In this document: positions 16,459-23,300 of the stretch, piece by piece | Layout: the number at the start of each line of letters is the position of its first letter | Numbering within the stretch: position 1 is the first letter of the stretch | Assembly: GCF_902493135.1 (NCBI RefSeq) | Contig: NZ_CABUOD010000047.1 | Coordinates: 1-31,364 of the forward strand | Direction: 5' to 3' | Source of the DNA: an uncultured Parabacteroides sp. | Lineage (GTDB): Bacteria; Bacteroidota; Bacteroidia; Bacteroidales; Tannerellaceae | DNA length: 31,364 nucleotides | Notes under the pieces: model-generated | The model's database searches: none | Told to the model about the DNA's origin: nothing | Seen by the model: the letters and a program-made list of their open reading frames with translations, nothing else | Made by a program: the position numbers and the translations under genes

Positions 16459-17631
16459 ATGACACAAACTACTATTACGGGACGCAAATCTTTGTTGCTT
16501 CAAATCATCCCGGTCATGCTCTGCTTCTTCGCCATGGGGTTTGTCGACCTCGTGGGGACCGCTTCCAACTATGTGCAGAAAGACTTGGGCCTTACTGATT
16601 CCGAGGCGAACCTTTTCCCTTCGCTCGTCTTTTTCTGGTTCTTGATATTTTCGGTGCCGACCGGTATGTTGATGAATAAGATAGGACGTAAGAAGACCGT
16701 GCTTATCAGCTTGATCGTAACGGCGCTGTCGTTGTTCCTTCCGGTTTTGGGAGATACTTATCCGGTTATGTTAGTCTCTTTCTCGTTGTTGGGTATCGGC
16801 AATGCCATTATGCAGACTTCGCTTAATCCGTTGGTGACAAACCTGATTGCCGGCGACAAGTTGGCATCCACGCTTACGTTCGGTCAGTTTGTCAAGGCGA
16901 TCGCTTCTTTTCTTGCGCCTATCATAGCCGCTTGGGGAGCTACGACTGTTTTCCCGACTTTCGGTTTGGGGTGGAGGGCTTTGTTTGTGATCTATGCGAT
17001 CATCGGTTTCCTTTCGATTTCTCTGTTGGCCGCGACTCCCATCGAGGAGGAAAAGCCCGATAAGGCATCCGGCATAGGCGAGTCGTTGAAATTGTTGAGC
17101 CGACCGTTTATCTTGCTTTGTTTCTTAGGTATTGTATGCCATGTCGGGATTGATGTGGGGACGAATACCACCGCCCCTAAAATCGTTATGGAGCGTTTGG
17201 GACTTCCGCTTGAAGAAGCCGGATTTGCGACTGGTATCTATTTTATTTTTCGTACGGCCGGTTGTTTTTTAGGGACGTTCATCTTGCGTTTTGTATCGCC
17301 CAAGCGTTTCTTTGCGATCAGCGCGTTGATGATGTTCGCCGGAATGGGCGTCCTTTTCGTGTGCGACACGCTTCTTCCCCTTTATGTAGGAATCGGTTTG
17401 ATCGGATTCGGAAACTCCAATATCTTCTCGGTTGTCTTCTCGCAGGCGCTTATCTCTGCCCCCCGTGAAAAGAACGAGGTTTCCGGCTTGATGATCATGG
17501 GGCTGTTCGGCGGGACGATTTTCCCGCTTGCCATGGGGTATGCCGCCGATGCGACCGGGCAGGCGGGGGCTGTGGGCATCATGACCCTGGGAGTCCTTTA
17601 TCTGCTTTATTATACGTTGAAAATCAAATAA
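16459..17631 (+). CDS. MFS sugar permease, probably for fructose
   Basis: The 390-residue protein is hydrophobic over its whole length with about 12 predicted membrane helices and the MFS signature loop GMLMNKIGRKKTVLIS after helix 2. It is of the FucP-like sugar:proton symporter type common in Bacteroidetes. It sits between the GH32 enzyme and the fructokinase with short gaps (12 and 34 nt), so it most likely moves fructose across the inner membrane. The substrate is inferred from context alone. Confidence 0.85.
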   Translation: MTQTTITGRKSLLLQIIPVMLCFFAMGFVDLVGTASNYVQKDLGLTDSEANLFPSLVFFWFLIFSVPTGMLMNKIGRKKTVLISLIVTALSLFLPVLGDTYPVMLVSFSLLGIGNAIMQTSLNPLVTNLIAGDKLASTLTFGQFVKAIASFLAPIIAAWGATTVFPTFGLGWRALFVIYAIIGFLSISLLAATPIEEEKPDKASGIGESLKLLSRPFILLCFLGIVCHVGIDVGTNTTAPKIVMERLGLPLEEAGFATGIYFIFRTAGCFLGTFILRFVSPKRFFAISALMMFAGMGVLFVCDTLLPLYVGIGLIGFGNSNIFSVVFSQALISAPREKNEVSGLMIMGLFGGTIFPLAMGYAADATGQAGAVGIMTLGVLYLLYYTLKIK

Positions 17632-17665
17632 AATAATCTTATAATTAAATAGTTATCCAATCATC

Positions 17666-18550
17666 ATGAATGATATCGTAGTAGGAATGGGCGAAGCACT
17701 TTGGGATGTGCTTCCCGAAGGAAAAAAAATTGGAGGGGCGCCTGCCAATTTTGCTTATCATGTCTCTCAATTCGGATTGTCCAGTTGTGTGGTCAGTGCC
17801 ATCGGTGATGATCCGCTTGGCCATGAAATCCTGGAAAACTTCACGTCGAAAGGGCTGAATTGCCTGATCGGGAAAGTCCCTTATCCCACAGGAACGGTAC
17901 AGGTCGAGATTGACCAGGCCGGCATACCGCGATATGAAATCAAGGAAAATGTGGCTTGGGACAACATCCCTTACACTTCTCAGCTCGAAGCGTTGGCAAA
18001 GCAGACCAAGGCGGTATGTTTCGGTTCATTGGCACAACGGAACGTGGTGTCGCGCGATACGATTGGTCGTTTTCTTGATGCGATGCCTCACAAGGAGGAC
18101 AACCTGATTGTGTTTGACGTGAATTTGCGACAGGGATTCTATAATAAGGAAATTCTCTGCAATTCGATGAAGCGTTGCAACATCTTGAAGATAAATGACG
18201 AAGAGCTTGTCACCGTGAGCCGTATGTTCGGTTATCCGGGTATCGACCTTCAAGACAAATGTTGGATTTTATTGGGCAAGTACAATCTCAAGATGCTGAT
18301 CCTCACGTGTGGTGTCAACGGCAGTTATGTGTTCACCCCCGGCAATGTCTCTTTCCAGCCTACTCCACGGGTGGAGGTGGCCGATACCGTAGGGGCGGGC
18401 GATTCGTTTACGGCGGCTTTCATCTCCTCCCTTCTTAAAGGCAAGAGCGTAGCTGAGGCGCATTCCCTTGCGGTACAGACTTCGGCTTTTGTCTGTACGA
18501 AAAAAGGGGCGATGCCTGTATTGCCCGAAGCGTTGCTTCAGATGCGGTAG
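17666..18550 (+). CDS. Fructokinase (PfkB/ribokinase family)
   Basis: The 294-residue protein has the two PfkB signatures: GGAPANFAYH near residues 23-32 and DTVGAGDSFTAAF with catalytic base D246. The GEALWDVLPEGKKIGGAP start is characteristic of fructokinases in Bacteroides. It would phosphorylate the imported fructose to fructose phosphate for glycolysis. It is the last gene of the fructan operon. Other PfkB sugars are possible, but the GH32 context makes fructose the best choice. Confidence 0.88.
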   Translation: MNDIVVGMGEALWDVLPEGKKIGGAPANFAYHVSQFGLSSCVVSAIGDDPLGHEILENFTSKGLNCLIGKVPYPTGTVQVEIDQAGIPRYEIKENVAWDNIPYTSQLEALAKQTKAVCFGSLAQRNVVSRDTIGRFLDAMPHKEDNLIVFDVNLRQGFYNKEILCNSMKRCNILKINDEELVTVSRMFGYPGIDLQDKCWILLGKYNLKMLILTCGVNGSYVFTPGNVSFQPTPRVEVADTVGAGDSFTAAFISSLLKGKSVAEAHSLAVQTSAFVCTKKGAMPVLPEALLQMR

Positions 18551-18605
18551 TCCAGACATGTAAACCGGATTTTCGGAGAAACTTGTACATATTTCCGTAA
18601 ACAGT

Positions 18606-18635
18606 TTTGCCCCCCGAAAAAAATTACTATTTTTG
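18606..18635 (+). promoter_or_regulatory. Bacteroidetes-type promoter for frr
   Basis: TTTG (18606-18609), 18 nt, then TATTTTTG (18628-18635). The start near 18642 leaves about 43 nt of leader before the frr ATG. This makes frr independent of pyrH. Confidence 0.65.
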
Positions 18636-18684
18636 TTTGTCGATTAAAAATCATCAGTCAAAAATCATAAATCAATAAATCTCA

Positions 18685-19248
18685 ATGGCAGATATAAAAC
18701 AGTATGTAAAGGCGGCAGAAGAGAAGATGACTTTCGCGATCGAATATTTGGACGAACAGTTGTCTCATATCCGTGCCGGTAAGGCGAATCCGAAAATTTT
18801 GGATTGCGTGAGAGTAATGTATTACGGTGCTCCTGTCCCTTTGACAAATGTGGCTACCGTAACTGTTCCGGATGCAAGAACGATCATGATCACCCCGTGG
18901 GAGAAGAAGATTATCAAGGATATTGAAAAAGGAATCATGGATTCCGAAGTCGGTATCACTCCTGAAAACAATGGTGAAGTGATCCGTTTGGGCATTCCTC
19001 CTCTGACCGAAGAACGTCGTCGCCAGTTGGCTAAGCAATCCAAGCAGGAAGCGGAAACTGCCAAGATCAGTGTCCGTAACGCCCGCCGTGATGCCATCGA
19101 ACAATTGAAGAAGAGCATCAAGACCGACGGAACTCCTGAGGATGTCGAGAAAGACGCAGAAGCGGAAGTGCAGAAGGTTCATGATAAGTATATCAAGAAA
19201 GTGGATGAACTCTACGCTGCAAAAGAAAAAGAAATAATGACAGTATAA
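18685..19248 (+). CDS. frr: Ribosome-recycling factor
   Basis: RRF works with EF-G to split ribosomes after termination. The 187-residue protein has the family length and hallmarks: LSHIRAGKANPKILDCVRV near 26-44, YYGAPVPLTNVATVTVPDAR, IRLGIPPLTEERRRQLAKQ, and NARRDAIEQLK. It has its own promoter, and rsgA starts 98 nt downstream behind a long hairpin. Confidence 0.97.
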   Translation: MADIKQYVKAAEEKMTFAIEYLDEQLSHIRAGKANPKILDCVRVMYYGAPVPLTNVATVTVPDARTIMITPWEKKIIKDIEKGIMDSEVGITPENNGEVIRLGIPPLTEERRRQLAKQSKQEAETAKISVRNARRDAIEQLKKSIKTDGTPEDVEKDAEAEVQKVHDKYIKKVDELYAAKEKEIMTV

Positions 19249-19250
19249 TA

Positions 19251-19343
19251 AATTGAAAATTGAAAGTTGAAGATTGAAAATGAAGGAATACTCCGCTTCT
19301 TTTCAGTCTTTAATTTTCAATTTTCAACTTTCAATTTTCAATT
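19251..19343 (+). repeat. Near-perfect 31-bp inverted repeat between frr and rsgA
   Basis: Arms 19251-19281 and 19313-19343 match at 30 of 31 positions, with a 31-nt loop. Both arms are built from AATTGAAAATTGAAAGTTGA-type units. The right arm ends 3 nt before the rsgA start codon, so a folded transcript would place the start at the foot of the stem. A/T-rich repeats of this kind are scattered in Bacteroidales intergenic regions. Confidence 0.85.
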
Positions 19344-19346
19344 AAC

Positions 19347-20279
19347 ATGAGGGGATTGGTTATTAAGAATACGGGTAGCTGGTATACCGTACGCACCGAT
19401 GATGGTCGCGATATAGAAAGTAAGATCAAAGGGAATTTCCGCCTGAAAGATATCCGCACCACCAATCCTGTTGCGGTCGGGGACCGGGTCGATATCGATA
19501 TCAACGCCGAAGGGACCGCCTTCATCACCGAGATCGAAGACCGGAAGAATTACATCATCCGCCGTGCTTCCAATCTATCCAAGCAGTCGCATATCATTGC
19601 CGCGAATGTAGACCAGGCGATGCTGATCGTGACGGTCAACTATCCGATTACCACCACTGTTTTTATCGACCGTTTTCTTGCCACTGCCGAGGCCTATCGT
19701 GTGCCGGTGAAGCTGGTCTTCAACAAAATAGACCGTTATCATGGCGGGGATCGGGAATTGCTGGACGGCCTGATCAATCTTTATACGACGATCGGTTATC
19801 CTTGTTCCATGCTTTGTGCCCGTACCGAAGAGGGCCTGGACGTGTTGAAAGAAGACCTTAGAGGGAAGATCACCCTGTTGTCCGGTCATTCCGGTGTGGG
19901 GAAATCGACTATCATCAATAAACTGGTTCCCGGTGCGGGGCTTCGTACCGGCGATATCTCCGAATATCACAACAAGGGGATGCATACCACTACCTTTTCC
20001 GAAATGATCCCTTTGCCGGATGGCGGTTACCTGATCGACACTCCGGGTATCAAAGGTTTTGGCACGATCGAGATGGAAGGTGCGGAAATCGCCCATTATT
20101 TCCCCGAAATATTCAAATTCTCCGCCGATTGCAAATTCAACAACTGCTCCCACCGCCACGAGCCGGGCTGTGCCGTGTTGCGTGCCGTGGAAGAACATTA
20201 TATCAGCGAATCGCGATATAAAAGCTACCTGAGCATCCTGGATGATAAGCAGGAGAGCAAATACAGGGAAGAATATTGA
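19347..20279 (+). CDS. rsgA: Small-ribosomal-subunit biogenesis GTPase RsgA
   Basis: RsgA is a circularly permuted GTPase that acts in late 30S maturation. The order seen is an N-terminal OB fold (about 1-70), then G4 NKID at 126-129, G1 GHSGVGKST at 180-188 and G3 DTPG at 231-234. A C-terminal zinc site follows (C262, C267, H269, C275). The length of 310 is normal. The start ATG lies 3 nt after the long inverted repeat. It probably shares the frr transcript. It converges with dgt, with 10 bp between the stop codons. Confidence 0.96.
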   Translation: MRGLVIKNTGSWYTVRTDDGRDIESKIKGNFRLKDIRTTNPVAVGDRVDIDINAEGTAFITEIEDRKNYIIRRASNLSKQSHIIAANVDQAMLIVTVNYPITTTVFIDRFLATAEAYRVPVKLVFNKIDRYHGGDRELLDGLINLYTTIGYPCSMLCARTEEGLDVLKEDLRGKITLLSGHSGVGKSTIINKLVPGAGLRTGDISEYHNKGMHTTTFSEMIPLPDGGYLIDTPGIKGFGTIEMEGAEIAHYFPEIFKFSADCKFNNCSHRHEPGCAVLRAVEEHYISESRYKSYLSILDDKQESKYREEY

Positions 20280-20289
20280 TAATGCCAGG

Positions 20290-21615
20290 TTATACCGCCG
20301 GCAAGCTCATCCCTGTGATCTTGCGGTATAAATCCAATGCATATACATCTGTCATGCCGGAGATATAATCGAGGACGCATTGTACTTTGCCGTAGACGGT
20401 CGGCGCGTTCGTGTCGTACTGTTCCGGGATGCGTTGCAACAGGAGCTTGCTGTAGGCGTGGTCCTGGTTCATGACAGCCTCCGTCAGCGTATCGATCAAA
20501 TGGCTGAAGATGTGGTAACCGGCCAGTTCGATGTCTAAGACTTCTTTGGCGCGGTATATCTTTTTGTAAGCGGTTTTTGAGCAAGTTTCATAGGCGGTCT
20601 TTGCTTGGTCGCAAATGTTGTCGATAAGCGGAGTGTTGTATGTCCCGTTGAGGATTCCTGCCTCGTTTTCGAGGAAGATACGGGAACATTCGTCCACCAA
20701 GAGGCCGATGATGCAGGAGCGCAGGTAAGCGATCTGCTCGTTGGTATCGTCCACCATCTTCATGACGCGGACAATATGGTCGAGGCGTTCCCCTTCGAAG
20801 AAGTTGAGGAGCAGCCGGATGGCCTCTTCCGTCGTCAGGATATGCAGTTTGCAGGCATCCTCGATATCCATGATCTGGTAGCAGATATCGTCGGCGGCTT
20901 CCACCAAATAGACAAGCGGATAACGGACGAACTTGTTTGCGTCTTCCGGGTTCCGGCAAATGCCTAATTCGTCGGCAATGCGCAGGTAATCCTCCTCTTC
21001 CGACTGGAAGAAACCGAATTTCCCTTTCTTCCCGGCATAAACGGAAGAATACGGATATTTGATGATGGAGGCAAGCGTGCTGTATGTCAGGGCAAAGCCC
21101 CCTTTGCGGCGCCCGATGAACTGGTGGGTGAGCAGGCGCATGGCATTCGCATTCCCTTCGAAATGGAGGAAATCTTCATAGCGGCCTCCTTCGTCGAGAA
21201 TCTTTTCCTGTAACTTTTTCCCGTTGCCTTCGGCGAAGTAGGCGGAGATCGCCCGCTCTCCTGAATGTCCGAACGGCGGGTTGCCCATGTCGTGGGCAAG
21301 GCAGGCGGCTGAGACGATGGAACCTATTTCCGGGAAATTGACGCTTCCGTCGGGATATTTCTGCATCAGGCCTTTGGCGACATTATTGCCTAACGAGCGG
21401 CCTACGCAGGAAACTTCCAGGCTATGGGTCAAACGGTTGTGCACGAATATACTGCCCGGTAGCGGGAATACCTGCGTCTTGTTCTGCAAGCGGCGGAAAG
21501 GGGAGGAAAAGATCAGGCGGTCGTAGTCCCGCTGAAAATCGGTGCGCTCATGTTTACGTTCGTGATATTCCTCCATTCCGAAGCGTTTGCCGGAGAGTAA
21601 TTGGTTCCAGTTCAT
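20290..21615 (-). CDS. dgt: Deoxyguanosinetriphosphate triphosphohydrolase (dGTPase-like HD protein)
   Basis: The 441-residue protein is an HD-domain nucleotide hydrolase that removes triphosphate from dGTP. Motifs seen: RTDFQRDYDRLIFSSPFRRL near 24-43, H64 in NRLTHSLEV, and the H108-D109 pair in ACLAHDMGNPPFGHSGE, with H117. It is 14 nt downstream of the YciO/Sua5-like gene on the same strand, so the two are probably co-transcribed. Confidence 0.93.
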   Translation of the reverse strand: MNWNQLLSGKRFGMEEYHERKHERTDFQRDYDRLIFSSPFRRLQNKTQVFPLPGSIFVHNRLTHSLEVSCVGRSLGNNVAKGLMQKYPDGSVNFPEIGSIVSAACLAHDMGNPPFGHSGERAISAYFAEGNGKKLQEKILDEGGRYEDFLHFEGNANAMRLLTHQFIGRRKGGFALTYSTLASIIKYPYSSVYAGKKGKFGFFQSEEEDYLRIADELGICRNPEDANKFVRYPLVYLVEAADDICYQIMDIEDACKLHILTTEEAIRLLLNFFEGERLDHIVRVMKMVDDTNEQIAYLRSCIIGLLVDECSRIFLENEAGILNGTYNTPLIDNICDQAKTAYETCSKTAYKKIYRAKEVLDIELAGYHIFSHLIDTLTEAVMNQDHAYSKLLLQRIPEQYDTNAPTVYGKVQCVLDYISGMTDVYALDLYRKITGMSLPAV

Positions 21616-21629
21616 CTTGTCTTGTTTGC

Positions 21630-22238
21630 TTAATAGATTAATTCTCCTTTTCCCTGGCGGATGATTTCAAAGTCGTCTGTCGTGCAGTCGATGACGGTCG
21701 AGGCTTCCGTGCCTCCGTAACCGCCGTCGATGACGATGTCCACCTGGTTTTCATACTTTTCTTCGATCAGTTCGGGATCGGTACTGTATTCGATGATGTC
21801 GTCTTCGTCATGCAAAGACATGGTCAGGATCGGATTTCCGAGTTCCCGTACAAGTGTGCGGATAATAGTATTGTCCGGCACGCGGATCCCCACCTCTTTC
21901 CTGTTCTTGTAGATCTTGGGCAGCTCGCTGCTGGTAGGCAGGATGAAGGTAAAGGCGCCCGGCAGGTTCTTCTTCATCAGCTTGAAAGCGGCGTTGCTTA
22001 ATTTGGCGTATTCGCTCAGGTTGGAAAGGTCATAACAGATAATGGACAGGTTGCTTTTCTGCGGGTTGACGCCTTTCATCTGGCAGATCTTTTCGACTGC
22101 ACGTACATTCAACGCGTCACAACCGATGGCATAAACGGTGTCGGTCGGGTAAATCACGAGGCCGCCGTCGCGCATGATATCGACCACCTTGGCTATTTCC
22201 CTGGGATGGGGGTTTTCGGGGTATATTTTTACGAGCAT
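21630..22238 (-). CDS. YciO/Sua5/YrdC-family protein (threonylcarbamoyl-AMP synthase-like)
   Basis: The 202-residue protein has the YrdC fold pattern: GGLVIYPTDTVYAIGCDA near 25-42, NLSIICYDLSNLSEYAKL, PGAFTFILPTS and GIRVPDN. Members of the family either make threonylcarbamoyl-AMP for the tRNA modification t6A (TsaC/Sua5) or belong to the related YciO group, whose role is less clear. Length and sequence look closer to YciO (about 206 residues) than to full Sua5, which has an extra domain. It sits 14 nt before dgt. Confidence 0.85.
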   Translation of the reverse strand: MLVKIYPENPHPREIAKVVDIMRDGGLVIYPTDTVYAIGCDALNVRAVEKICQMKGVNPQKSNLSIICYDLSNLSEYAKLSNAAFKLMKKNLPGAFTFILPTSSELPKIYKNRKEVGIRVPDNTIIRTLVRELGNPILTMSLHDEDDIIEYSTDPELIEEKYENQVDIVIDGGYGGTEASTVIDCTTDDFEIIRQGKGELIY

Positions 22239-22250
22239 AACTATTCAATT

Positions 22251-22321
22251 GATAATTGACAATTGACAATTAGGAGGCGACAATCTTTTCTTAAATTGTC
22301 AATTATCCATTGTCAATTGTC
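22251..22321. repeat. AATTGACAATT-type inverted repeats between fabI and the YciO-like gene
   Basis: GATAATTGACAATT (22251-22264) and AATTGTCAATTATC (22294-22307) are perfect 14-nt inverted partners. A second pairing is GACAATTGACAAT (22258-22270) with ATTGTCAATTGTC (22309-22321). The arms overlap, so alternative folds compete. This is a low-complexity A/T repeat of the kind common in Bacteroidales intergenic DNA. Confidence 0.75.
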
Positions 22322-22335
22322 CATTCATTACGACT

Positions 22336-23193
22336 TTAGCCGTAAATGATGTGTCCGTTTTCGTCGGTATATTCTTCCAGACCTTTGCTGTATTGGTTCA
22401 TGGCGCGAAGGCTCATCCCCATGCTTGAGAAGCCACCGTCGTGATAGAGGTTCTGCATCGTCACTTTGCGGGTGAGGTCGGAGAACATCATGACGCAGTA
22501 GTCTGCACATTCGTCGGCTGTGGCGTTGCCCAGCGGACTCATCTTTTCGGCGAAATCCATCAAATGGTCCATCCCTTTCACGCCGCTGCCGGCCGTAGTC
22601 AGCGTAGGGGACTGGGAAATGGTATTGATACGCACGTTCTTTTCACGGCCATAGATATAACCGAAGCTGCGGGCGATCGATTCCAGCAGGCTCTTGGCAT
22701 CTGCCATGTCGTTATATCCGAAGAATGTACGCTGTGCCGCCACATACGAGAGGGCGATCACCGAACCGTATTCGGCAATGGCATCCTGCTTTTTGGCAAC
22801 CTGCAACATCTTGTGGAAAGAGAGGGCGGAGATGTCCAGCGTCTTTTCCAGCATACCGTAGTCCAGATCGTCGTAAGTACGTTTCTTGCGCACGTTCGGG
22901 CTCATGCCGATGGAATGTAAAACGAAATCTATCTTACCCCCTAATATTTCTACTGATTTAGAGAAAACCGTTTCCAAATCTTCCACGCTCGTAGCATCCG
23001 CCGGAATAACTTCGGCGTGCAACTTCTCGGCTAAGGCATCCACCTGCCCCATACGAACGGCGATAGGCGTGTTGCTCAGTGTGATCGTTGCTCCTTCTTC
23101 TACGGCTCTTTCAGCCACCTTCCAGGCGATGGACATGTCATTCAGCGCACCGAATATAATGCCTCGCTTGCCTTTCAATAAATTATGACTCAT
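22336..23193 (-). CDS. fabI: Enoyl-[acyl-carrier-protein] reductase (NADH)
   Basis: FabI makes the last reduction in each round of type II fatty acid synthesis. The 285-residue short-chain dehydrogenase has the FabI-type nucleotide loop GALNDMSIAW (15-24) and the catalytic set Y150, Y160 and K167. The spacing is that of E. coli Y146, Y156 and K163. NLYHDGGFSSMGM lies near the C-terminus. Its own promoter lies upstream. The YciO-like gene follows after 97 bp of repeat-rich DNA, so read-through is possible. Confidence 0.95.
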   Translation of the reverse strand: MSHNLLKGKRGIIFGALNDMSIAWKVAERAVEEGATITLSNTPIAVRMGQVDALAEKLHAEVIPADATSVEDLETVFSKSVEILGGKIDFVLHSIGMSPNVRKKRTYDDLDYGMLEKTLDISALSFHKMLQVAKKQDAIAEYGSVIALSYVAAQRTFFGYNDMADAKSLLESIARSFGYIYGREKNVRINTISQSPTLTTAGSGVKGMDHLMDFAEKMSPLGNATADECADYCVMMFSDLTRKVTMQNLYHDGGFSSMGMSLRAMNQYSKGLEEYTDENGHIIYG

Positions 23194-23219
23194 ACCTTTT
23201 ATTTTAATATGTTACGGCA

Positions 23220-23250
23220 CAAAGGTAGTAAAAATGTGCAAGATACGCAA
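23220..23250 (-). promoter_or_regulatory. Bacteroidetes-type promoter for fabI
   Basis: On the minus strand, TTG (23250-23248), 20 nt, then TACCTTTG (23227-23220). The predicted start near 23213 gives a leader of about 20 nt. Confidence 0.75.
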
Positions 23251-23274
23251 TTGCTTACACGAAACCCCCTTAAG

Positions 23275-23297
23275 TCCGGGGCGGGACGGGCCCCGGA
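23275..23297 (-). terminator. GC-rich hairpin after murF-alr
   Basis: TCCGGGG (23275-23281) and CCCCGGA (23291-23297) form a 7-bp stem with a 9-nt loop, 3 nt beyond the stop codon of the fusion gene. There is no good T-run on the minus strand, so it is a weak terminator call. Confidence 0.4.
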
Positions 23298-23300
23298 TAT

